Shown here: positions 34,165 to 42,242 of the stretch, in pieces
Numbering within the stretch: the stretch's first letter is position 1
Layout: the number at the start of each line of letters is the position of its first letter
Source of the DNA: Gp6-AA40 sp050742535
GTDB taxonomy: Bacteria > Acidobacteriota > Vicinamibacteria > Vicinamibacterales > UBA2999
DNA: 42,242 nucleotides
Direction: 5' to 3'
NCBI GenBank assembly: GCA_050742535.1
Contig: JBOGIQ010000012.1
Span: 1 to 42,242, forward strand
Made by a program: the position numbers and the translations under genes
Notes under the pieces: model-generated
Database searches by the model: none
What the model was told of the DNA's origin: nothing
The model's input: only the letters and a program-made list of their open reading frames with translations

Positions 34165-34198
34165 CTCATGGAGTGTCTATGTACAATCACTCCATGAG
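34165..34198 (+). promoter_or_regulatory. Inverted repeat covering the lipoprotein start codon
   Basis: CTCATGGAGTG (34165-34175) and CACTCCATGAG (34188-34198) are exact reverse complements around a 12-nt loop containing TACAAT. The right arm contains the ATG at 34194. In RNA it would hide the start; as DNA, TACAAT could be a -10 box giving a nearly leaderless message. No ribosome binding site is seen. Confidence 0.5.
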
Positions 34199-34682
34199 CC
34201 CACACCGCTATCCGGCTCTGCTGCTGTCACTTGCTTGTGTTTTTGTCTTCGCCGGCTGCCGGTCGCGCGAGGTCGAAAAGGTGCTCAAGGTCACCAAGGT
34301 CGAGACCGGCTGGTATGACGCCGGCATCGTCGACGGCCAGAACAAGCTCGTGCCGAGCGTCACCTTCCACCTCCAGAACGTCACCGCCGAGCCGATTGAA
34401 AGCGTGCAGGTCAACGCCGTTTTCCGCCAAGTGACCGAGGACCTGGCCTGGGGCGACCGGCTGATCAGAGGGGTCGGCTCCGACGGCCTTGCCGGCGGCG
34501 CGACCGGCCGCACGCTCGTCGTGCGGAGTCCGCGCGGCTACACCGGCACCCAGCCCCGCTCGGAGATGCTCCAGAACAAGGAGTTCGTGGACGTCAAGGT
34601 CGATCTGTTCGCCCGCCACGGCTCGCGCACGTGGGCCAAGATCGGCGAATTTCCGATCGAGCGAAAGCTGCTGGCGGAATAG
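34194..34682 (+). CDS. Small lipoprotein of unknown function
   Basis: A 162-residue lipoprotein. The signal (MSPHRYPALLLSLACVFVFA) ends at a lipobox FAGC. The mature part is beta-rich: VLKVTKVETGWYDAGIV, VPSVTFHLQNVTAEPIESVQ and LFARHGSRTWAKIGEFPIER. ATGs at 34161 and 34179 would prepend a few polar residues; 34194 gives the normal lipoprotein N-terminus. It follows the exported protein of the sigma operon by 44 bp that hold a strong inverted repeat. The family is not recognised; the central segment resembles FxLyD-type beta domains that handle extracellular binding. Confidence 0.78.
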   Translation: MSPHRYPALLLSLACVFVFAGCRSREVEKVLKVTKVETGWYDAGIVDGQNKLVPSVTFHLQNVTAEPIESVQVNAVFRQVTEDLAWGDRLIRGVGSDGLAGGATGRTLVVRSPRGYTGTQPRSEMLQNKEFVDVKVDLFARHGSRTWAKIGEFPIERKLLAE

Positions 34683-34709
34683 TACGCACTTCGTGATTAA
34701 ATCCGCGGG

Positions 34710-36092
34710 GTGCCAACGACCACGACTAGCGAACCCCACGTCCTCGAGCGCCGCCTCGGACCCTTCGACGCCGCCGCCATCATCGTCGCCAACGTGATCG
34801 GCGGGGGCATTCTCTTTCGTTCACCCGCCGTCGCCGCCGCAATCCCGGATGCAACCTGGTTTCTCCTGGCCTGGGCCGGCGGTGGCGTACTGGCGTTCAT
34901 GGGTGCCCTGGCGTATGCCGAGCTCGCGGCGCTGAGGCCGAAGGCAGGCGGCGAGTACGTGTATCTTCGCGAGGCCTTCGGGCCTCTGGCCGGCTTCCTC
35001 ACCGGCTGGACCTCGTTCGTCGCCGGTTTCAGCGGCGCCTTGGCCGCCAGCGCGGTCTTTCTGATTGTCACGCTCAATCGTTTCATCCCGGGCGTCGCCA
35101 ACGACACGCCGCTCCTTGCCATTCCGATTCCCGGCACGTCCAATGCCGTGACGTTCTCGATTCATACGCTCGCCGCCAGCGCCGTCATCATCGTCGCCGC
35201 GCTGATTCACATCCGCGGCGTCGGGCCGGGCCGCATCGCGAGCAATGTGCTGACGACGCTCAAGATCGTCTCGCTGGTGGTCTTCATCGCGTTCGGGTTG
35301 ACGGCCGGGACGGGATCGCCATCGAACATCACCGAAACCGCAGGATCGGTCACCACGACCGGGCTGCTGTTTGCCTTCATCCCGGTCATGTTCACCTACT
35401 CGGGATGGAACGCCGCGTCGTACATGGCCGAGGAGATTCGCGACCCGGGCCGCAACGTGCCGCGGGCGCTGTTGATGGGAACCGTCGCGGTGATCGCGGT
35501 CTACGTCCTCATCAATGTGCTGTACCTCTACGTCATCCCCATTGGGGAACTCGCCACGCTCGGCGGGAGAAGCATTCTGGACGTCGTTGGCGATCGCCTG
35601 CTCGGCGAGCGCGCCGGCGACATCATGGCGATCGTGGCGATCATCAGCCTCGCCGCCGGCATCAACGCGTGGACGTTTGCCGGCCCGCGTGTGTATTTCG
35701 CCATGGCGCGCGACAAGACGTTCTTCAAGAGCGCGGCGCGCCTGCACCCGAAGTACAAGACGCCGGCCGCGTCGATCATCGCTCAGGCCATCCTGGCGAT
35801 CATTCTGGTGCTGACCGGAAGCCTCGACTCAATCGCCAACTACGTCGGGTTCGCGATTACGTTGTTTGCGGGGACAGCGGTGGCGGCCGTGTTCGTGCTC
35901 CGGAAGCGCGAACCCAACGCACCGCGGCCGTTCAAGGCTCTCGGCTATCCGTGGACCCCGGCGATCTTTGTGCTGGTGAGCCTGGCGATCGTGCTGAACG
36001 CGTTCTATTCGGATCCGCAGGTGAGCGGATGGGGAACGCTGATCATTCTGGCGGGCATTCCGCTTTACTACTTCTTCCGGCAGCGGGCTTAG
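34710..36092 (+). CDS. APC family amino acid permease
   Basis: A 460-residue transporter with about 12 hydrophobic segments. Marks of the APC/LAT-type family are FDAAAIIVANVIGGGILFRS (helix 1 with the unwound Gly motif), LAYAELAALRPKAGGEYVYL and FTYSGWNAASYMAEEIRDPG followed by RNVPRALLMG. Amino acid specificity cannot be fixed. It starts at GTG, 27 bp after the lipoprotein stop, so may belong to that transcript or have its own promoter. The stop TAG is part of a family B repeat (TTAGCCAC) that follows directly. Confidence 0.9.
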   Translation: MPTTTTSEPHVLERRLGPFDAAAIIVANVIGGGILFRSPAVAAAIPDATWFLLAWAGGGVLAFMGALAYAELAALRPKAGGEYVYLREAFGPLAGFLTGWTSFVAGFSGALAASAVFLIVTLNRFIPGVANDTPLLAIPIPGTSNAVTFSIHTLAASAVIIVAALIHIRGVGPGRIASNVLTTLKIVSLVVFIAFGLTAGTGSPSNITETAGSVTTTGLLFAFIPVMFTYSGWNAASYMAEEIRDPGRNVPRALLMGTVAVIAVYVLINVLYLYVIPIGELATLGGRSILDVVGDRLLGERAGDIMAIVAIISLAAGINAWTFAGPRVYFAMARDKTFFKSAARLHPKYKTPAASIIAQAILAIILVLTGSLDSIANYVGFAITLFAGTAVAAVFVLRKREPNAPRPFKALGYPWTPAIFVLVSLAIVLNAFYSDPQVSGWGTLIILAGIPLYYFFRQRA

Positions 36093-36146
36093 CCACCACG
36101 CACACAAAGAAATAGCCACGAAGGTCTTGGTGTTCTTCGTGGCTAA
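36089..36146. repeat. Family B repeat supplying the permease stop
   Basis: Begins TTAGCCACCACG at the permease stop codon; then ATAGCCACGAAG (36112-36123) and CTTCGTGGCTAA (36135-36146) form a hairpin with an 11-nt loop. It lies between two convergent genes and could terminate both. Confidence 0.75.
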
Positions 36147-36151
36147 AACGT

Positions 36152-37315
36152 CTACGGCCGGTAGGGGATCATGTCCCCCCGGTACTCGATCTTCCGCCCG
36201 CCGATGATCCGCACGTCGAACACCAGCGTCTCGTAGCCGGCGGCGACGATTTCGATGGTGTGGGGCCCTTCCTCGATGCGCAGCGCCTGGATGAACCCGT
36301 CGAAGTCGTCCACGCGGCCTGCGTAGTAGCCGTCCACGTACACCTCAGCCCACCGCGGCCGGACCTGCAGCCGGATCTCGCCGGTCGGGTACCCGTGACG
36401 GTACTGGTAAATCCCCCCACCGTACGCCGGATAGCCCGAGTAGTACGGATAGGAGTAGCTCGAGTAGTACGGATAGGAGTCGTACCAGGAATACGGGTCG
36501 TAATAGAAGAAGCCGAGGCCGTACGAACCGTAGCCGTATGGATAGTAGTGACGCGGGTAGTAGTAATAGTTGTTGTAGATGCGCGTCGTCGGACGGCTGT
36601 AGACGTACGCGCCGCCAGACGTGCCCGGGCGTGGCGCCGGCTGCACTGTACCGCGCGGAACCGCACGCGCCGTGGCCTGCTCGTCGGCGGTCGGATAACG
36701 CCGCGGCTGCGCAACGCGCTGGTTCGCCTGCGGCGCCGGGCTGACGGCCGCGCCCAACGACGTGTCGGAAGACGGAGTTGAAGGCGGTACTTCGATGATG
36801 CGCGACGTTGCCCGACGCTGTCCCGGGTTCTGGATTTCACCAGCTTCGCGACGCGTCGCAAATCCACCCGTCCTTGGCGCTGCTGCCGGAGGAGCCTGCT
36901 CCGTCTGAGGCTGTTCCGCTCGAGGCTGTTCCATTCGAGGTGACGCCCAACGCTGTACCTGGCTGCCGCCGGACTGCTGACGGGGCGGCGGGGCCTCCTG
37001 CCTCGACGGCGGCGGGGCTTCCTGCCGAGGAGAGGCGGAGCGGAATCCACCCGAACGAGGCGCGGGCGCCGGTGCCGGCGCCGCCTGACTGCCCGAGCGC
37101 TGTCCACCCCCCGAGCTCTGTCCGCCACCCGAGCTCTGTCCGCCACCCGAACTCTGTCCACCACCCGAACTCTGTCCACCACCCGAGCTTTGACCGCTGC
37201 TGCTCCCCTGTGACGAACTTGGCCAACGCTGCCGTGCCTGGCCGGCAAAGGCCAGCGAAGCTGATAGCGTCAGCGCCAATCCGGTGGTCAGTAGTCTGCC
37301 AGTCATATAGTTCAC
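36152..37315 (-). CDS. Secreted Gly/Ser- and Tyr-rich protein with C-terminal PEGA-like domain
   Basis: A 387-residue exported protein (signal MNYMTGRLLTTGLALTLSAS). After cleavage comes a five-fold hexapeptide repeat QSSGGG, a Pro/Gln-rich stretch, and a remarkable Tyr-rich segment of about 75 residues (NNYYYYPRHYYPYGYGSYGL, SYPYYSSYSYPYYSGYPAYG). The last 70 residues look like a PEGA surface domain (IRLQVRPRWAEVYVDGYYAG, EGPHTIEIVAAGYETLVFDV). This suggests an envelope protein carried on a flexible, possibly cross-linkable tether. Function is inferred from composition only. Confidence 0.8.
   Translation of the reverse strand: MNYMTGRLLTTGLALTLSASLAFAGQARQRWPSSSQGSSSGQSSGGGQSSGGGQSSGGGQSSGGGQSSGGGQRSGSQAAPAPAPAPRSGGFRSASPRQEAPPPSRQEAPPPRQQSGGSQVQRWASPRMEQPRAEQPQTEQAPPAAAPRTGGFATRREAGEIQNPGQRRATSRIIEVPPSTPSSDTSLGAAVSPAPQANQRVAQPRRYPTADEQATARAVPRGTVQPAPRPGTSGGAYVYSRPTTRIYNNYYYYPRHYYPYGYGSYGLGFFYYDPYSWYDSYPYYSSYSYPYYSGYPAYGGGIYQYRHGYPTGEIRLQVRPRWAEVYVDGYYAGRVDDFDGFIQALRIEEGPHTIEIVAAGYETLVFDVRIIGGRKIEYRGDMIPYRP
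37093..37182. repeat. Five tandem 18-bp units inside the Gly/Ser-rich gene
   Basis: Units of 18 bp (type CCGAGCTCTGTCCGCCAC on the plus strand) at 37093, 37111, 37129, 37147 and 37165. Units 2 and 3 are identical, as are 4 and 5, showing recent tandem duplication. Each encodes one QSSGGG. Confidence 0.9.
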
Positions 37316-37448
37316 CTGAGCAACAGTGTTGCCACGGAACCCCGTACATTTTCCTTAGAAAAGTGACGGATTGCCACAGGCTCGGTTGCGGGGTGTCACC
37401 GGGCGCGGGCGCTTCCGCGACGCCCGCCGGGGACAGCTATACTGACCT

Positions 37449-37976
37449 GTGATTCACGCCACGACCATTCTTGCCGTGCGCCATCAGGAGCGCACGGTGC
37501 TCGCCGGAGATGGCCAGGTCACCCTCGGCAATACCGTCGTGAAACAGGGCGCCCGCAAGATTCGGCGCCTGTACAACGAGAGCATTCTGGCGGGTTTCGC
37601 CGGTTCAGCCGCCGATTCGTTCGCGCTTTTCTCCCGTTTCGAATCGAAGCTGGAACAGTACCGCGGGAATCTCGAGCGGTCCGCGGTGGAGCTGGCGCGC
37701 GACTGGCGGACCGACCGTCTGCTGCGGCGCCTCGAAGCGATGATGATCGTCGCCGACCGTAAGTCGACCTTTCTGCTCTCCGGTACCGGCGACCTCATCG
37801 AACCGGACGATGGGATTGTGGCGGTGGGATCGGGAGGGCCGTTTGCAATGGCCGCCGCGAGGGCGCTGGCGAAGCACAGCGCGTTGTCGGCGCGGCAGAT
37901 CGCCGAGGAGGCGATGAACATCGCCGCCGACATTTGCATTTACACCAACCCTCATCTAACGATCGAAGAATTGTGA
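37449..37976 (+). CDS. hslV: ATP-dependent protease peptidase subunit HslV
   Basis: Proteasome-like threonine peptidase, 175 residues, that forms the core of HslUV. The start MIHATTILAVR gives, after removal of the first residues, the N-terminal Thr of the TTI motif. Family segments follow: VLAGDGQVTLGNTVVKQGAR, KIRRLYNESILAGFAGSAAD, FESKLEQYRGNLERSAVELA, GDLIEPDDGIVAVGSGG and NIAADICIYTNPHLTIEEL. It starts at GTG, with hslU beginning 1 bp after its stop. HslUV degrades misfolded and regulatory proteins in the cytoplasm. Confidence 0.96.
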   Translation: MIHATTILAVRHQERTVLAGDGQVTLGNTVVKQGARKIRRLYNESILAGFAGSAADSFALFSRFESKLEQYRGNLERSAVELARDWRTDRLLRRLEAMMIVADRKSTFLLSGTGDLIEPDDGIVAVGSGGPFAMAAARALAKHSALSARQIAEEAMNIAADICIYTNPHLTIEEL

Positions 37977-37977
37977 C

Positions 37978-39413
<1,436 letters not shown>

Positions 39414-39414
<1 letters not shown>

Positions 39415-39462
39415 GGGATCAGGGGCCAGGGATCCGGCTCCGCTCCCTGGCCCCTGACCCCC
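39414..39462. repeat. Family C inverted repeat after hslU
   Basis: TCAGGGGCCAGGGA (39419-39432) pairs perfectly with TCCCTGGCCCCTGA (39444-39457) over an 11-nt loop, flanked by GGGG and CCCC. It shares GGGGATCAGGG with the repeat at 19837. Without a T run it is an uncertain terminator. Confidence 0.75.
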
Positions 39463-39493
39463 GGTCCCTGTTCCCTATTAAGATTCCCACTCA

Positions 39494-42187
39494 ATGCCGG
39501 AGTTCATCTCCCACTACCGAATCGGGACCAAGCTCGGACAGGGTGCGATGGGCGAGGTCTATCGCGCCACCGATACCAAGCTCGGTCGCGACGTGGCGAT
39601 CAAGATGATCGCTCCCGCGCTGGCGTTGGATCAGTCGCGCCTGGCGAGCTTCACGCGCGAGGCGCAGGTGCTCGCCTCCCTGAACCATCCGAACATCGCA
39701 GCCATCTACGGCGTCGAGGACCAGGCGCTGGTGATGGAGCTGGTCGAGGGGCAGACGCTCGCCGAGCGAATCAAGCAGGGGCCGATCGCGCCCGATGAGG
39801 CTCTCCGGATCGCCCGGCAGATCGCTGACGGGTTGGCCGCGGCGCACGACCGCGGCATCGTGCACCGCGATCTCAAGCCAGCCAACATCAAGCTCACGCC
39901 CGACGGCACCGTGAAGCTGCTCGACTTCGGGCTCGCCAAAGCGGCGGCGGTAGCCGCGGTCGGCACAGACGAGGCGGCGACGGTTGCCCTGAGCATGGTC
40001 GGCGCGGACGCCATCGTCGGCACGCCAGGCTACATGGCGCCCGAGCAGGCGCGCGGCCTGCCGCTCGACAGGCGGGCGGACATCTGGGCGTTCGGCGTGA
40101 TTCTCTACGAGATGCTGACCGGGACCAGGCTATTCACGGGCGAGACGCTGACAGATGTGATGGCGGCCGTCGTGCGTGAAGAACCCGACCTGACCCGCGT
40201 TCCCGCCGCGGTGCGCCCTGTCCTGGGACGGTGCCTGGAGAAGGATCCGAAGCGGCGCCTGCGCGACGCCGGCGACGCGTTGCTGCTGTTGGAAACTGCA
40301 GGCGAGTCGCCGGCGGTCGAAACGCGGGCCGCGGGCGTCCGCGCCTGGCTGCCCTGGGCAGCCGCGGCCGCCGCCATCGTCGCATTCGGCGCAGTGCTGA
40401 CGATTCACCTGCGCGAGGCGCCGCCGGCCGTGAGCACGTTGCGGTTCAAGGTGACGCTCCCTGCCGAGGTGACCGTCACGCAATTTGCACCGTTCGTCGT
40501 GTCGCCGAACGGACGCATCATCGCTTTTCCGGCAGCGGGAGCCGACGGCGTGACGCGCATCTGGCTGCAGGAGCTCGACGCGCTCGAGCCGCGTCCGCTG
40601 CAGGCGACGGAGATTATCGCCGCTCCAGACCTCCTGCGCTGGAGCCCCGACAGCGGGTCCCTTCTGTACTCGCACGATCAGAAGCTGAAACGGGTCGATA
40701 TTCGCGGCGGTGCGCCTACCGTTCTTGCCAGCGTTCCGGCTGGAGGTGTGCGCGGCTCGGCGTGGCATTCGAACGGAACGATTCTCTTCGGCTCGTTGGA
40801 GGGCGTCATGCGTACCGACGAGTCGGGGACAACGCCAGCGCCGGTGACGAAACCGGATCCGGACAAACCGGTCGCTCACGGTGTGTTCGATCTGCTGCCG
40901 GACGGACGACGCTTCCTTTACTCAATCGGCGCCACAGCGGGCGAGCGCAACGTGTATGTCGGTTCGGTCGACGCGAAGCCCGAGACTCAGGACATGACGC
41001 CGCTGCTGAAGGCCGATTTCGGCGCGCGGTTCATACCGGCCACGGAAGGGTCGAATGACGGTCATCTGCTCTTCCTTCAGCAAGGCGGCACGCTGCTGGC
41101 GCAACAGTTCGATGCCGGGTCGCTGAAAACACGCGGCGAACCACGGGCGATTGCCGACAACGTGTTCAATTCGATCGAGCGGGTATTCGGACTCTCGTAC
41201 TATTCGGCGTCGACAGACACGCTGGTCTATCGGACCGGCACCATCGCCGACCGCCTTGCCAGGCAGCTCGCCTGGATTGGTCGCGACGGCAAGATGGAAG
41301 GAACGCTCGCCGAGCTGGGACGGTACAACCAGGTGAAGCTCTCGCCGGATGGAACCAAGGTGGTGACGGGCCGGGTCGAGCTGCAAACAGGCGCGAATCC
41401 AGACCTGTGGATCACCGATGTGAAGACCGAGACGAGCACGAAGCTGACGTTCGGCGGCGGCGGGAACAATCAGCCGGTCTGGTCGCCTGACGGGCGATCG
41501 GTGGCGTGGGTGGGCCGGCGCGGTGAGGATGCGATCCTGTTTCGGAAGCCCGCGGACGGCAGCGGCGGCGAAGAGGTGCTGTACCGCTACGCGAAGAACA
41601 CGGTGAACATCCAGATGTCGGACTGGTCGCCTCACCATGGCCAGATGCTTGTGTATGCGCGCGGCGGCGACGTGTTTGCACTGCAAGTCGGGCCCGCGTC
41701 GCGCGCCAGCCGCGAGCCGGTGCCGATCGTGCAAACACCGGCAGTGGAATTCGGGGCTTCCGTTTCGCCGGATGGCCGGTGGATCGCGTACCTGTCGAAT
41801 GAAACGGGCGACCAGGAAGTCTATGTCCAGCCGTTTGAGATCGGTCCCAGTGCCACGACCGCGGCATCCCGTCCGAAATGGCTGGTCTCCCGGGGCAGCG
41901 CCGGGATGGTGCGGTGGCGTGAGGACAGCCGCGAGTTGGTCTTCATCGGACCGGACGGCGCGTTGATGTCCGTCGACGTGACCGCCACTCCGGTATTCAA
42001 GGCGAGCGCGCCGCGGGTGCTCGGACAATTGCCGCGTTCATTCGTCGTCATGGCCGGCACCACACCAGGGGCGGTGGCCGACGCCACGCCCGATCTGAAG
42101 CGCCTGCTTGTCGCCATTCCGTCCGAAGCCGGTCAGCGGCACGAACTGTCGGTCGTGTTGAACTGGCAGAACGCCCGGCGCCCTTGA
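39494..42187 (+). CDS. Ser/Thr protein kinase with transmembrane helix and WD40-like propeller
   Basis: An 897-residue membrane kinase of the PknB type. Kinase residues 8-270: Gly loop LGQGAMGEVYRA, VAIKMI lysine, catalytic loop GIVHRDLKPANIKL, DFGLAKA, and GTPGYMAPEQARG. A transmembrane helix lies at about residues 288-306 (AAAAAAIVAFGAVLTIHL). The extracellular part of about 580 residues is a series of PD40/WD40-like blades (WSPDSGSLLYSHD, VKLSPDGTKVVTG, PVWSPDGRSVAWVG, ASVSPDGRWIAYLSNETGDQ), a propeller found in many acidobacterial kinases. Signal and target are unknown. It seems to be transcribed alone, 79 bp after hslU. Confidence 0.93.
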   Translation: MPEFISHYRIGTKLGQGAMGEVYRATDTKLGRDVAIKMIAPALALDQSRLASFTREAQVLASLNHPNIAAIYGVEDQALVMELVEGQTLAERIKQGPIAPDEALRIARQIADGLAAAHDRGIVHRDLKPANIKLTPDGTVKLLDFGLAKAAAVAAVGTDEAATVALSMVGADAIVGTPGYMAPEQARGLPLDRRADIWAFGVILYEMLTGTRLFTGETLTDVMAAVVREEPDLTRVPAAVRPVLGRCLEKDPKRRLRDAGDALLLLETAGESPAVETRAAGVRAWLPWAAAAAAIVAFGAVLTIHLREAPPAVSTLRFKVTLPAEVTVTQFAPFVVSPNGRIIAFPAAGADGVTRIWLQELDALEPRPLQATEIIAAPDLLRWSPDSGSLLYSHDQKLKRVDIRGGAPTVLASVPAGGVRGSAWHSNGTILFGSLEGVMRTDESGTTPAPVTKPDPDKPVAHGVFDLLPDGRRFLYSIGATAGERNVYVGSVDAKPETQDMTPLLKADFGARFIPATEGSNDGHLLFLQQGGTLLAQQFDAGSLKTRGEPRAIADNVFNSIERVFGLSYYSASTDTLVYRTGTIADRLARQLAWIGRDGKMEGTLAELGRYNQVKLSPDGTKVVTGRVELQTGANPDLWITDVKTETSTKLTFGGGGNNQPVWSPDGRSVAWVGRRGEDAILFRKPADGSGGEEVLYRYAKNTVNIQMSDWSPHHGQMLVYARGGDVFALQVGPASRASREPVPIVQTPAVEFGASVSPDGRWIAYLSNETGDQEVYVQPFEIGPSATTAASRPKWLVSRGSAGMVRWREDSRELVFIGPDGALMSVDVTATPVFKASAPRVLGQLPRSFVVMAGTTPGAVADATPDLKRLLVAIPSEAGQRHELSVVLNWQNARRP

Positions 42188-42218
42188 AAGGGCGCGCTGC
42201 CGAGACTGATCAGTCAGA

Positions 42219-42242
42219 GATCGTGGCGCGGACCTTGTCAGG
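42219..42242. repeat. Family D repeat (left half, cut by window edge)
   Basis: ATCGTGGCGCGGAC followed by CTTGTCAGG. It matches the copy at 24264-24286 except at one loop base; the right stem would lie past the window. It follows the kinase stop after 31 bp. Confidence 0.7.

Overview
The window is about 42 kb of high-GC (clearly above 60%) bacterial chromosome, very probably from an Acidobacteriota member of the Vicinamibacteria type and probably a draft or metagenome assembly (a 10-N scaffold gap lies at 4983-4992). The lineage is inferred from content: secreted DUF6152 proteins with their GRWEGDTLVV-type companions, a haem c/copper-monooxygenase-like protein, a Ser/Thr kinase fused to a WD40-like propeller, an excisionase-HTH/receiver fusion, and intergenic repeats built on CCACGAAG. 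No rRNA, tRNA, CRISPR array, phage or transposase gene was recognised.

Layout. (1) 1-3284: arsenic island. arsM (minus strand, cut by the window edge) diverges from arsR-arsN2-aqpS-arsC-arsN1, whose last four genes overlap at stop/start. Two near-identical 23-bp boxes in the shared promoter are candidate ArsR operators. The set covers arsenate reduction, channel-mediated arsenite exit, arsenite methylation and, through two GNAT enzymes, probable resistance to organoarsenicals such as arsinothricin. (2) 3297-7452: LysR regulator diverging from an FAD monooxygenase (broken only by the N gap), an alpha/beta hydrolase, and glutaminase flanked by palindromic repeats. (3) 7697-13435: copper/haem secreted protein, DUF4139 protein, a sigma/anti-sigma pair, and a secreted protein divergent from the sigma gene. 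(4) 13713-15786: RodZ-like HTH plus GAF protein and two related small proteins, the second truncated into a repeat. (5) 15791-20698: LigM-like O-demethylase divergent from a four-gene operon of secreted proteins bounded by two DUF6152 paralogues; then an IPT/TIG lipoprotein with a probable frameshift at its start. (6) 20855-24209: aspT-aspD, aspartate:alanine exchange coupled to aspartate decarboxylation, a known proton-motive cycle.

(7) 24269-26200: small genes: two zinc-ribbon proteins, an RRM protein, a small membrane protein, a Crp/Fnr C-terminal remnant, and an RNA polymerase omega-like small protein. (8) 26303-31756: NtrC/NtrB-type two-component pair, ABC-F ATPase, HTH-receiver protein. 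(9) 31866-34682: ECF sigma, anti-sigma, secreted protein, lipoprotein, all on one strand. (10) 34710-42187: APC permease, Gly/Tyr-rich PEGA-like surface protein, hslVU, and a large kinase-propeller protein.

Several families of short palindromic or tandem repeats sit between genes, and in at least three places they extend into coding sequence (anti-sigma gene near 11335, small gene 15445-15786, ABC-F linker near 29371) or supply a stop codon (15784, 36090). That invasion, the twin-operator arsenic island with two acetyltransferases, and the omega-like small gene are the most interesting observations.
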